From: Erysipelotrichaceae bacterium
GTDB lineage: Bacteria > Bacillota_I > Bacilli_A > Erysipelotrichales > Erysipelotrichaceae
Length of the DNA stretch: 48,025 bases
Reading direction: 5' to 3'
Assembly (NCBI GenBank): GCA_013334325.1
Contig: JAAXXT010000017.1
Coordinates: 1-48,025 of the forward strand
The notes below the pieces were generated by a model. The model did no database searches, was not told the DNA's origin, and saw only the letters and a list, made by a program, of their open reading frames with translations. This document shows positions 15,691 to 24,708 of the stretch, piece by piece. Each line of letters begins with the position of its first letter. Position 1 is the stretch's first letter. The translations under genes were made by a program, and so were the position numbers.

Positions 15691-15707
15691 CTATAAAGGA
15701 GGATCTT

Positions 15708-16193
15708 ATGGATCAAATTAGAGTAGCGCTCGTTATGGGTTCCATCAGTGATTATGAGACAGTGATCGAAACGGTCAAAGTCTTAGAATCTTTTGGGATT
15801 GCTTATGAGAAAAACGTGATCAGTGCTCATCGTACTCCTGAAGATATGGTTCAATACGCTAAATTGGCTTCTTCTAGAGGACTACAAGTGATCATTGCGG
15901 CAGCGGGTGGGGCAGCCCATCTACCTGGGATGATCGCTTCTTTGACCACGCTTCCTGTGATTGGGATCCCTATCAAGACCTCTGCCTTGGATGGCTTAGA
16001 TAGCTTACTTTCAATCAATCAAATGCCTGCAGGGATACCTGTATTAACCACAGCGATCGGGATCGCAGGAGCTAAGAATGCGGCTTTAGGAGCCATTCGT
16101 ATTTTAGCTCTACATGATTTGGATTTAGCTCAAAAATTGATCGATTATCAAAATGATCTCGCTCAAAGCGTAAGGGACAGTAACTTTAAATGA
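15708..16193 (+). CDS. purE: N5-carboxyaminoimidazole ribonucleotide mutase PurE (class I)
   Basis: 161 residues, normal for class I PurE. The ATG at 15708 is set by AAAGGAGG at 15695-15702; an upstream in-frame ATG at 15681 lies inside the terminator hairpin and is unlikely. Motifs: VALVMGSISDYE (nucleotide loop), VISAHRTPE with the catalytic His, AAAGGAAHLPGM, and VIGIPIKTSALDGLDSLLSI. It converts N5-CAIR to CAIR, taking the product of PurK. It is the first structural gene of the operon and overlaps purK by 4 bases. Confidence 0.97.
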   Translation: MDQIRVALVMGSISDYETVIETVKVLESFGIAYEKNVISAHRTPEDMVQYAKLASSRGLQVIIAAAGGAAHLPGMIASLTTLPVIGIPIKTSALDGLDSLLSINQMPAGIPVLTTAIGIAGAKNAALGAIRILALHDLDLAQKLIDYQNDLAQSVRDSNFK

Positions 16194-17299
16194 GACAAAG
16201 AATCTTGCCTCCCGCAAAAATAGGCATCATCGGTGGTGGCCAATTGGGCCAAATGATCGCCTTATCAGCCATAGAAATGGGCTATCGAGTCGCAGTTTTA
16301 GATCCGGATCCATTTTGTCCATGCGCATGTTTGGCTCAACCTTTTATAAAAGCTGACTACACAGATGTGGTAGCTTTAGCTCAATTGGTTGAATTATGCG
16401 ATGTCGTAACCTATGAGTTTGAGAATGCGGACAGTGCTTTGATCGATGGGTTCAATATTAACGGAAAGATTCCCCAAGGGGCTTTAGCTTTGACTTTGTC
16501 TCAACATCGTCTAAAAGAAAAAGCTTTTGCGGAATTCTTAGAGATTCCTTGTCCTAAGTATTGGCCAGTTTTATCTCATAAAGATCTATTTAAACTCAAT
16601 GATTTTCCTTTGATCATTAAGAGTTGTCGATATGGTTATGATGGGAAACATCAATACATCATAAGAACAAAAGAGGATTTAAAAGCGCTTAAATTGGAGT
16701 TTCCTTCTGAATACATCGCAGAGAAATTGATCACTTTTGAGAAAGAGATCTCTGTAGTAGCGGCTTGTTTCAAAGATGGGATCAGTTTATTTGAGCCCTT
16801 TGAGAATGTTCACGTCAATGGGATTCTTTCTACCTCTCGTCATCCCGCATTGATTTCGCCTCAACTTCAAAGACAAGCTTTAGAAACCACTGAAAAGATC
16901 GCTCATGCGTTGGATTATATTGGGGTTTTGGCTGTTGAATATTTTATCAGTTCAGAAGGTCTTTTGTTTAATGAGATGGCTCCTCGTCCACACAATTCAG
17001 CTCATGGGACGATCGAAGGTTGTACCTTTAGTCAATTTGATCTTCATGTCTTATCGATCACAGGTTCTTCATTGGTTCAAACTCGCAGAAGTTCTCTAAC
17101 CATGATGATCAATATTTTAGGTCAAGATCTACCCTTAGCCCTCAAGAAATTTTCTAAATGTGATCCTAATGAAACACATCTTCATCTGTATGGGAAAAAA
17201 GAAGCTCGAGAGAATCGTAAGGTAGGTCATGTGACACTGTGTGCAGCGACTTTAAACGATCTTCAAAAGGATATCAATGATTGGAGGAACAACTCATGA
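16190..17299 (+). CDS. purK: N5-carboxyaminoimidazole ribonucleotide synthase PurK
   Basis: 369 residues with an ATP-grasp fold. The N-terminal GIIGGGQLGQM is the PurK hallmark; VVTYEFENAD, KSCRYGYDGKHQ and FNEMAPRPHNSAH follow the family order. It carboxylates AIR with ATP and bicarbonate to N5-CAIR. Its start overlaps the purE stop and its TGA overlaps the purL ATG, so translation is coupled. The last 60 residues are somewhat variable but the length is normal. Confidence 0.97.
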   Translation: MRQRILPPAKIGIIGGGQLGQMIALSAIEMGYRVAVLDPDPFCPCACLAQPFIKADYTDVVALAQLVELCDVVTYEFENADSALIDGFNINGKIPQGALALTLSQHRLKEKAFAEFLEIPCPKYWPVLSHKDLFKLNDFPLIIKSCRYGYDGKHQYIIRTKEDLKALKLEFPSEYIAEKLITFEKEISVVAACFKDGISLFEPFENVHVNGILSTSRHPALISPQLQRQALETTEKIAHALDYIGVLAVEYFISSEGLLFNEMAPRPHNSAHGTIEGCTFSQFDLHVLSITGSSLVQTRRSSLTMMINILGQDLPLALKKFSKCDPNETHLHLYGKKEARENRKVGHVTLCAATLNDLQKDINDWRNNS

Positions 17300-20200
17300 G
17301 AAGACTCTTTATCACCAAACGAAAAGGCTTTGAGCTTTCCTCACACGACTTAAGTCAAGTCATACAGAATCAATTGAATCTAAATGCCTTTGCGACACAC
17401 GTGATTGGCTATGATGTCTTTGATTTAGATGAAAACCTTCTACCTCAAGCCATCTCTTCTGTTTTCTCAGAAGCCATGTGTGATGAAGTCAGTTTTGAGC
17501 TTTCTGAACTAAAAGGAACCTTAATCGTTAAAGAACCTTTACCAGGTCAGTATGATCAACGATCAGATGCCGCAATCCAATGTCTTCGTTTATTGGATCC
17601 TTCAACCAAAGCTTCAGTCAAGACTTTCGAAGCTGTGCTTTTTGATCGTGAACTATCTAGTCATGAACGAGAAATCTTCACCCACTATTGGATCAACCCT
17701 ATTGAAATGCGAGAGAAATCTCTCACTCAGGAAATTCCCTTATCTGAAGAGATCTCTAATCAAGGTCCACTTAAAAACTTTACATCGTTTAATGAGAAAG
17801 AAGCCTTGTCTTTCTTAAAAGAAAACAAAGCAGCGATGAGTCTTTTAGATTTCAACTTGATTCAAGATTTCTTTAGAACCAATGAGAATCGTCAACCAAC
17901 GATGACAGAATTCAAAGTCTTGGATACCTATTGGAGCGATCATTGTCGACACACTACTTTTGAGACCCAATTGAGTTCTATAGAGATCCCCAGTGGTCCT
18001 TATGAATCTGAACTTAATGAAGCTTTAGAGCTGTTTAAATCCTCAAGAGAATTAACCAAACGCAATGAAAAGCCAGTGACCTTGATGGAGATGGCGACAA
18101 TCATGGGCAGAGTCATCGACGATCCTAGAGTTGAACACAGTGATGAGATCAATGCCTGTAGTGTAAAAATCAAAGTCAACACAAAAGAAGGCCTCATCGA
18201 TGCCTTACTTCAATTTAAAAACGAGACCCATAATCATCCTACAGAGATCGAACCTTTTGGGGGAGCTTCTACTTGTATTGGAGGAGCCATAAGAGATCCC
18301 CTAAGTGGGAGAGCCTATGTCTATCAAGCGATGAGGATCTCTGGATGTGGTAACGTCAAAGAAGAAATCAGTGAAACCATAAAAGATAAGCTTCCTCAAC
18401 GTGTGATCGCACTTAGAGCGACCCAAGGCAACAGTGCTTATGGGAATCAGATTGGGGTCGCAACGACCTATGTGAAAGAGATCTATCATCCAAAATATAC
18501 CGCTAAACATCTTGAATGTGGGGCTGTGGTAGGCATCGCAAAAGCGAGCTCCGTTAAAAGAGAACATCCTGAAGAAAACGATGTGATCGTGTATTTAGGA
18601 GGAAGAACAGGAAGAGATGGGATTGGTGGTGCCACAGGGTCATCTTTAGCTCATACTCAAAATTCGATGACACAATGTGCCAGTGAAGTTCAAAAAGGCA
18701 ATGCACCTGAAGAGCGTAAACTACAGCGTCTTTTTAGAAATCCATTGGCGTCAAGAATGATCAAGAAAGCCAATGATTTTGGGGCAGGTGGTGTTAGTGT
18801 CGCGATCGGTGAACTCGCCGATGGTTTGATCATCGATCTTGATAAGATTCCTTTAAAATACCTTGGATTGAATTCTACGGAATTGGCCATCAGTGAAAGT
18901 CAAGAAAGAATGGCTGTCGTTTTAGATCCAAAAGACGCGCAAGCTTTTATCGATATGGCTCATCAAGAAAATATAGAAGCTACTATCGTCGCAAACGTCA
19001 CCAAAGCACGTCGTCTTCAAATGTTTCATCAAGGCAATTTGGTTGTAGATCTAGATAGAAATTTGATAGACACCAATGGGGTCAGACAAAGTTCAAACGC
19101 GAAATTAACTCAAAAACCTATACAAGAGATTCATAAAACATCCTTCAGTGAAGCTGAAGTTTTGACTCATTTATCTTCATTAAATGTGGCCCTTCAAAAA
19201 GGTCTGATCGAACGATTTGATGGGAGTATCGGTGCGACTACGGTCTTAGCGCCTTTAGGTGGTAAACATCAACTCACATCTACTCAAGGTTCCGTTCAAA
19301 AGATCCTTCTTGAGAATGAAGATGTCTCAACGGTCTCGATCCTTACTCATGGTTTTATTCCTCAGCTTAGTGAAATCAATCCTTTCTTAGGCGCTCAAGG
19401 GGCACTTCTTCAATCCATCGCGAAAACGATCGCCTTAGGTGGTAAGATCGAAAATATCTTCTTCTCCCTTCAAGAGTACTTTCCTCGTCTGAATCAAGAC
19501 AAGGAAAAATGGGGCTCTGTCGTAAGTGCTTTATTAGGAGCCCTTAGTGTCCAGTCTGTCTTTAAAAGACCCGCTATTGGGGGAAAAGACAGTATGTCTG
19601 GAAGCTTTAAAGATATGGATGTCTTAGAGACCTTGATTTCATTTGCGTGTACCACAGCTGAACTAGAAGATGTCCAGACCCAATGCGCAAGATCACCTTT
19701 AGAAAATCTATATCTGGTTAAAGCACCTCGAAAAGCGAATGGCTTATTCGATCTAGAAGAAGTCATGAAAACTTATCTTACTGTTCAAGATATGGTTCAA
19801 TCCAAACAAATCACAGGGATCCGTGTTCTAGAAGAAAGTTTACTAGAATCCATTTGTGCGATGGTATTTGGGAATGGACTACAAGCGGAGATCGAAACAA
19901 AAGAAGACTTGTTGGAACTCATCCCATGCGCATTCTTGATTTCGACCCAAAGTTTAAAAGTTCCTCATGAATGGGAAAAGATAGGGAAAGTCTCTTGTGA
20001 TAAGTTTATCTTCAATGGGGTAAAAGTGGATTATGAGAAAGCGAAACACGCTTATGTCTATGGCTTAGATTTCCTTTACCCTGTAGTTGCGAAAGCTCAA
20101 AGAATGTCCTTACCATTACTCAATACGAATATAATCCCAATGACCTATCAAGGAGAGATCCCAAGTGTCATTAAAGTCGTTATCCCGTTTTTCCCTGGCA

Positions 20201-20967
20201 CCAACTGTGAAAACGATACTGCGAGAGCCTTCAGTAAAGCTGGTGGCACCCCAGTCATCATCGGGATCAGAAACATCACGAAGGAAGATCTCGAAGATTC
20301 ATTAAAAGAGCTCGTGAAAGCCATCGATGAAGCCCATATCTTAGCTCTTCCTGGAGGTTTCTCCTCAGGTGATGAACCTGATGGGAGCGCTAAGTTTATC
20401 GTCAATGTCTTGCGCCATAAGAAAGTCAAAAAAGCTGTGGAGGATCTCTTAAAAAGACAAGGTTTGATTCTAGGGATCTGTAATGGATTCCAAGCCCTCA
20501 TCAAGACGGGACTCTTACCTTATGGTCAATATCATCACTTAAACGAGAAAGATGCGACCTTGACCCACAATACACTTCATCGACATATCTCAGCCATTGC
20601 GATCACACGCTTGACCTCAAATGGTTCACCTTGGCTTAGAAATGAAAAACCTGGGACCTTATATCGAGTACCTCTAAGTCATGGGGAAGGTCGTTTAAAG
20701 GTCAGTCCTAAACAAGCTGAGACTTGGTTTAAAAATGGTCAAGTTGCGTTTCAATACGCAGAAGAATCAGGAGCCCCATCGATGGATCCTGAAGTCAATC
20801 TGAATGGATCTGATTATGCGATCGAAGGACTCTTATCACCTAATGGTCAGATCTTAGGTAAGATGGGCCATACTGAACGATCTGGACGAGATCTCGCAAA
20901 AAATATTCCTGCTTTGGAAGAACTCAAACTCTTCCAAAATGGGATCGATTACTTCAAAAAGCGCTAA
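17296..20967 (+). CDS. purL: Phosphoribosylformylglycinamidine synthase, single-chain PurL
   Basis: 1223 residues, the large single-chain type that joins the synthetase and glutaminase parts, so separate purS and purQ genes are not needed. The ATG at 17296 follows GGAGG. The synthetase part has TYWSDHCRHTTF, ETHNHPTEIEPFGGAST, GGRTGRDGIGGA and AIGGKDSMSG. The C-terminal glutaminase starts at about residue 960 (PFFPGTNCENDTARAF). It has the nucleophile Cys in ILGICNGFQ, and PLSHGEGR with later HTERS completing the amidase site. It makes FGAM from FGAR, glutamine and ATP. Bacillus uses the split PurSQL, so this form is a useful lineage marker. Confidence 0.97.
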   Translation: MRRLFITKRKGFELSSHDLSQVIQNQLNLNAFATHVIGYDVFDLDENLLPQAISSVFSEAMCDEVSFELSELKGTLIVKEPLPGQYDQRSDAAIQCLRLLDPSTKASVKTFEAVLFDRELSSHEREIFTHYWINPIEMREKSLTQEIPLSEEISNQGPLKNFTSFNEKEALSFLKENKAAMSLLDFNLIQDFFRTNENRQPTMTEFKVLDTYWSDHCRHTTFETQLSSIEIPSGPYESELNEALELFKSSRELTKRNEKPVTLMEMATIMGRVIDDPRVEHSDEINACSVKIKVNTKEGLIDALLQFKNETHNHPTEIEPFGGASTCIGGAIRDPLSGRAYVYQAMRISGCGNVKEEISETIKDKLPQRVIALRATQGNSAYGNQIGVATTYVKEIYHPKYTAKHLECGAVVGIAKASSVKREHPEENDVIVYLGGRTGRDGIGGATGSSLAHTQNSMTQCASEVQKGNAPEERKLQRLFRNPLASRMIKKANDFGAGGVSVAIGELADGLIIDLDKIPLKYLGLNSTELAISESQERMAVVLDPKDAQAFIDMAHQENIEATIVANVTKARRLQMFHQGNLVVDLDRNLIDTNGVRQSSNAKLTQKPIQEIHKTSFSEAEVLTHLSSLNVALQKGLIERFDGSIGATTVLAPLGGKHQLTSTQGSVQKILLENEDVSTVSILTHGFIPQLSEINPFLGAQGALLQSIAKTIALGGKIENIFFSLQEYFPRLNQDKEKWGSVVSALLGALSVQSVFKRPAIGGKDSMSGSFKDMDVLETLISFACTTAELEDVQTQCARSPLENLYLVKAPRKANGLFDLEEVMKTYLTVQDMVQSKQITGIRVLEESLLESICAMVFGNGLQAEIETKEDLLELIPCAFLISTQSLKVPHEWEKIGKVSCDKFIFNGVKVDYEKAKHAYVYGLDFLYPVVAKAQRMSLPLLNTNIIPMTYQGEIPSVIKVVIPFFPGTNCENDTARAFSKAGGTPVIIGIRNITKEDLEDSLKELVKAIDEAHILALPGGFSSGDEPDGSAKFIVNVLRHKKVKKAVEDLLKRQGLILGICNGFQALIKTGLLPYGQYHHLNEKDATLTHNTLHRHISAIAITRLTSNGSPWLRNEKPGTLYRVPLSHGEGRLKVSPKQAETWFKNGQVAFQYAEESGAPSMDPEVNLNGSDYAIEGLLSPNGQILGKMGHTERSGRDLAKNIPALEELKLFQNGIDYFKKR

Positions 20968-20979
20968 AAGGAGCACCCT

Positions 20980-21693
20980 ATGGAAAAACTACAGATGATT
21001 TATGAAGGTAAAGCGAAACAGCTTTATACCTGTGAAAGAGAAGATGCCTTGATCATTCACTATAAAGACGATGCGACTGCGTTCAATGGGGTCAAAAAAG
21101 CCCAGATTGAACATAAAGGGATGCTAAATAATGCGATCTCAACGATCATATTTAAAGAAATGGCGAAAGCCAATATCCCTACGCATTATCTAGAGACCCT
21201 TAATGATCGTGATCAACTGTGTCGTAAGGTTACGATCATTCCATTAGAAGTCATCGTAAGAAATCTGATCGCGGGCTCTATGGCGAAACGTCTCAATATC
21301 CCAGAAGGAACACCTTCTTTAAAACCCATCTATGAGCTGTGTTATAAGGATGATGAATTGGGCGATCCACTTATCAATGAGGATCATGCCTTAGCGATTG
21401 GTTTCGCTTCTGAAAGCGATCTTATGACGATCAAGACTTTGACCTTACAGATCAATGAAGTCTTAAAGAATCTATTTGATAAATTAGGCATCATCTTAGT
21501 TGATTTTAAGATCGAGTTTGGGAAGACAAGTGATGGGACCATCGTCTTAGCTGATGAGATCTCACCTGATACTTGTCGTTTTTGGGATAAAGAAACTGGG
21601 ATGAAACTTGATAAGGATCGCTTTAGAAGAGATCTTGGTCAAGTAGAAGATGCCTATCAAGAAATTCTAAGAAGATTGGAAACTTTGAAATAA
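20980..21693 (+). CDS. purC: SAICAR synthase PurC
   Basis: 237 residues, typical for bacterial PurC. Motifs: [10 protein letters not shown] (glycine loop), [12 protein letters not shown]-like [25 protein letters not shown]-type core, [10 protein letters not shown] and [14 protein letters not shown]. It joins aspartate to CAIR using ATP. AAAGGAG precedes the ATG, 12 bases after purL. The next pathway enzyme, PurB, is not encoded in this operon. Confidence 0.97.
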   Translation: MEKLQMIYEGKAKQLYTCEREDALIIHYKDDATAFNGVKKAQIEHKGMLNNAISTIIFKEMAKANIPTHYLETLNDRDQLCRKVTIIPLEVIVRNLIAGSMAKRLNIPEGTPSLKPIYELCYKDDELGDPLINEDHALAIGFASESDLMTIKTLTLQINEVLKNLFDKLGIILVDFKIEFGKTSDGTIVLADEISPDTCRFWDKETGMKLDKDRFRRDLGQVEDAYQEILRRLETLK

Positions 21694-21695
21694 AC

Positions 21696-23108
21696 ATGGG
21701 AGAAATCAACTTGCTTTATGAAAGGGAACTTCATGAGGAATGCGGGGTATTTGGGGTATTCAACTGTCCTAAAGCTTCCGAATTGACCTACTATGGGCTT
21801 CATGCGCTTCAACATCGAGGTCAAGAAGGCTGTGGTATCGTTGTCTCAGACACTGAAAAACTAACAGGAGTAAAAAACGAAGGCAATGTCCGTTTTGTCT
21901 TTCCTGAATCGGTGCTTAAAAAATTAAGCGGGATCCATGCGATTGGTCACGTACGATATTCAACGACAGGTGGAGGAGGCATCCTTAATGTCCAACCTTT
22001 TCTCTTTAGACATGGGGATGGGGATTTTGCCTTATGTCATAACGGAAATATCGTCAACTCTCAAGTACTTAAACAAAACCTAGAACGAAAAGGTTCTATC
22101 TTTCAGAGTTCTTCTGATTCAGAGATCTTAGCTCATTTGATTTATCAAGATTCTCGTGTCAAACGAATCGCTGCCATCAAAGAGGCCCTCATTTATCTCG
22201 AAGGTGCTTTTGCGTTTTTAGTCCTCACCAATGATCGTTTATACGCGATGAGAGATCGTCATGGGTTAAGACCTTTATCGATAGGTCAACTTGAGAATGG
22301 TTATGTGGTTGCGAGTGAGACTTGTGCACTGGATGCGATCGGGGCTACTTTCGTAAGAGACATCTTACCTGGAGAGATCGTTACGATCGATAAAGATGGG
22401 CTCCATAGTGATTTTTATTCTAAGGATACCCAATCGAAGATCTGTGCGATGGAGTATATCTATTTCTCAAGACCTGATAGTGATATCTTAGGTTTAAATG
22501 TTCATCGTTCACGTAAAGAAGCAGGTCGTTTATTGGCGAAAGAAAGTCCTGTAGAGGCAGATATCGTCATAGGGGTACCTGATTCATCTTTATCCGCAGC
22601 CTATGGTTATGCGGAAGCCAGTGGGATACCTTATGAGATGGGTCTCATTAAGAATCGATATGTGGGAAGGACCTTTATAGAACCTTCTCCTGCCTTAAGA
22701 GAAAAAGGGGTAAAGATGAAGCTGTCTCCTTTAAGATCCATCATCCAAGGTAAACGAGTGGTCCTCATCGATGATTCGATCGTAAGAGGAACCACATCGA
22801 TGAAGATCGTTGAGATGCTTAGACAATGTGGGGCGAAAGAGATCCATATGAGGATCGCTTCTCCAGCCATCATCGCACCTTGTTTCTATGGGGTAGATAC
22901 TTCAACTTATGAAGAATTACTAAGTGCTTTTAATGATGTGGAAGCTGTAAGACAAATCATCAAGACCGATTCTTTGGCTTTCTTATCGATGGAAGGTCTA
23001 AAAGAAGCTTTAGGTCAACGAGATTTCTGTGCAGCCTGTTTTACGAAACAGTATCCAACTCATTTGTATGAACATATCGAAAATGCGAATAAAGATGGGA
23101 AGTTCTAA
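21696..23108 (+). CDS. purF: Amidophosphoribosyltransferase PurF (propeptide and Fe-S type)
   Basis: 470 residues. The catalytic N-terminal Cys is in EECGVFGVF, preceded by a short propeptide that must be cleaved, as in Bacillus PurF. The glutaminase domain shows HVRYSTTGG and CHNGNIVNS; the PRPP site is VVLIDDSIVRGTTS. Cysteines in KICAMEYIYF, APCFYGVD and FCAACF match the 4Fe-4S ligands of the Bacillus-type enzyme. It makes phosphoribosylamine, the first committed step. The start is ambiguous: ATG at 21696 has a poor ribosome binding site, while TTG at 21711 follows GGGAG by 8 bases and gives a 10-residue propeptide. Confidence 0.96.
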   Translation: MGEINLLYERELHEECGVFGVFNCPKASELTYYGLHALQHRGQEGCGIVVSDTEKLTGVKNEGNVRFVFPESVLKKLSGIHAIGHVRYSTTGGGGILNVQPFLFRHGDGDFALCHNGNIVNSQVLKQNLERKGSIFQSSSDSEILAHLIYQDSRVKRIAAIKEALIYLEGAFAFLVLTNDRLYAMRDRHGLRPLSIGQLENGYVVASETCALDAIGATFVRDILPGEIVTIDKDGLHSDFYSKDTQSKICAMEYIYFSRPDSDILGLNVHRSRKEAGRLLAKESPVEADIVIGVPDSSLSAAYGYAEASGIPYEMGLIKNRYVGRTFIEPSPALREKGVKMKLSPLRSIIQGKRVVLIDDSIVRGTTSMKIVEMLRQCGAKEIHMRIASPAIIAPCFYGVDTSTYEELLSAFNDVEAVRQIIKTDSLAFLSMEGLKEALGQRDFCAACFTKQYPTHLYEHIENANKDGKF

Positions 23109-23119
23109 AAGGAGAAATC

Positions 23120-24139
23120 ATGAGCCAACACTATAACGACGCAGGGGTCAATCTAGAAGCAGGATATGAATCCGTTAGACGAATCAAAAGCCATACTGAA
23201 AGAACACGTAATCTAGGTATGATGGCCAATATAGGATCCTTTGGAGGTCTCTTTGATTTATCCCTTTATAAAATAAAAGACCCTGTATTGGTGAGTGGCA
23301 CCGATGGGGTAGGAACCAAATTAAAAGTAGCCTTTATGATGGATACTCACGATACGGTTGGGATCGATGCGGTGGCGATGTGTGTCAACGATATCTTGGC
23401 TCAAGGTGCTTTACCTTTATATTTCCTGGATTATATCGCCATAGGGAAAAATAAACCTGAAGTGGTAGAAGCCTTGGTTAAAGGGGTCGCAGATGGTTGT
23501 GTTCAAGCAGGATGTGCCCTCATTGGGGGAGAGACCGCTGAGATGCCTGATATGTATCAAGATGGTGAATACGACATCGCTGGTTTTGCGGTAGGTGTCG
23601 CAGAGAAGTCACAGCTCATTAATCCATCTAAAGTAAAAGCAGGTCAAGTGGTGATTGGTTTAGCGTCCAGTGGTGTTCACTCTAATGGATTCTCGTTGGT
23701 TAGAAAAATTCTTTTTAAGGATCATCATATATCTCTTAATGAACCTTTTGAAGATTCAACTTTAGGAAAAACATTATTGACCCCAACGAAGATCTACGTA
23801 AAAAGCGTCATGGCGGTTTTAAAAGAAATTCCTGTCAGTGGGATCGCTCATATTACAGGTGGTGGTTTCATTGAGAATATGCCTCGCTGTATCCAAGAAA
23901 CTCAAGGTCTACTCATTAAGAAAGGATCTTGGAAGATACCTACTATTTTTCCTTATCTTCAAAACTTAGGAAAGATCCAAGAAGAAGAAATGTATAACGT
24001 CTTCAATATGGGCATTGGGATGATCCTGATCGTCGATCAGAAAGACAGTGAAAAAGCATTGTCCATTTTAAAAGAACAAGGTGAGATCGCAAGCCTCATC
24101 GGAGAAGTAAGCAATACACCTGGTGTTTTGTTTCAATGA
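23120..24139 (+). CDS. purM: AIR synthase PurM
   Basis: 339 residues. YNDAGVNLEAGYE at the N-terminus, DGVGTKLKVAF, DAVAMCVNDILAQGA, GGETAEMPDMY and ASSGVHSNGFSLVR are the standard PurM motifs. The C-terminal HITGGGFIENMPR completes the ATP-binding fold. It cyclises FGAM to AIR with ATP. AAGGAGAAA precedes the ATG, and the end overlaps purN by 4 bases. Confidence 0.97.
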   Translation: MSQHYNDAGVNLEAGYESVRRIKSHTERTRNLGMMANIGSFGGLFDLSLYKIKDPVLVSGTDGVGTKLKVAFMMDTHDTVGIDAVAMCVNDILAQGALPLYFLDYIAIGKNKPEVVEALVKGVADGCVQAGCALIGGETAEMPDMYQDGEYDIAGFAVGVAEKSQLINPSKVKAGQVVIGLASSGVHSNGFSLVRKILFKDHHISLNEPFEDSTLGKTLLTPTKIYVKSVMAVLKEIPVSGIAHITGGGFIENMPRCIQETQGLLIKKGSWKIPTIFPYLQNLGKIQEEEMYNVFNMGIGMILIVDQKDSEKALSILKEQGEIASLIGEVSNTPGVLFQ

Positions 24140-24708
24140 CAAACTTGGTGATCTTCGCTTCTGGGAATGGCTCTAATTTTCAAGCCATCATAGACGCCAC
24201 TTCAAAAGGTGATCTTCACGCTCAAATCAAAGGTTTGATCTGTGATCATAAGGATGCCTATTGTATCACCAGAGCTCAAAATCACCAGATACCTTGTGTT
24301 CTTTTTAATCGAAAAGATTATGAATCTAAAAGTGATATGGATGAGGCTATCCTTAATCAATGTCGATTATGGGATGCTGACTGGTTGATCCTGGCGGGCT
24401 ATATGCGTTTATTAAGCTCAGTCTTGATCCAATCCTATCCTCAACGAATCATAAACATTCATCCTTCTTTACTACCACAATACAAAGGAAAAGATGCCTT
24501 AGGTCAAGCCTTAGCGGCTCATGAGACCACCTTAGGAGTTAGTATCCACTATGTCGATGAAGGCATGGATACAGGATCCCTTATCGCTCAATATCCTTTT
24601 CAAATCAAAGGCGATGAAGATCGATCGCTTATCGAAGAAAAGCTTCATCAGCTTGAGCATAAGATCTATCCATTAGTCATTCAACAGTTAATCAAGGAGA
24701 AACCATGA
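24136..24708 (+). CDS. purN: Phosphoribosylglycinamide formyltransferase PurN
   Basis: 190 residues, the folate-dependent GART. IFASGNGSNFQAI is the phosphate loop. INIHPSLLP carries the catalytic Asn and His, and DEGMDTGSLIAQ carries the catalytic Asp. AGYMRLLS is also conserved. It formylates GAR to FGAR using 10-formyl-tetrahydrofolate. It overlaps purM at its start and purH at its end by 4 bases each. Confidence 0.97.
   Translation: MTNLVIFASGNGSNFQAIIDATSKGDLHAQIKGLICDHKDAYCITRAQNHQIPCVLFNRKDYESKSDMDEAILNQCRLWDADWLILAGYMRLLSSVLIQSYPQRIINIHPSLLPQYKGKDALGQALAAHETTLGVSIHYVDEGMDTGSLIAQYPFQIKGDEDRSLIEEKLHQLEHKIYPLVIQQLIKEKP

Noticed and set aside
15681-15707. Upstream in-frame ATG of purE adding nine residues
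   Set aside because: It lies in the 3' arm of the terminator hairpin and has no ribosome binding site, while the ATG at 15708 follows AAAGGAGG.
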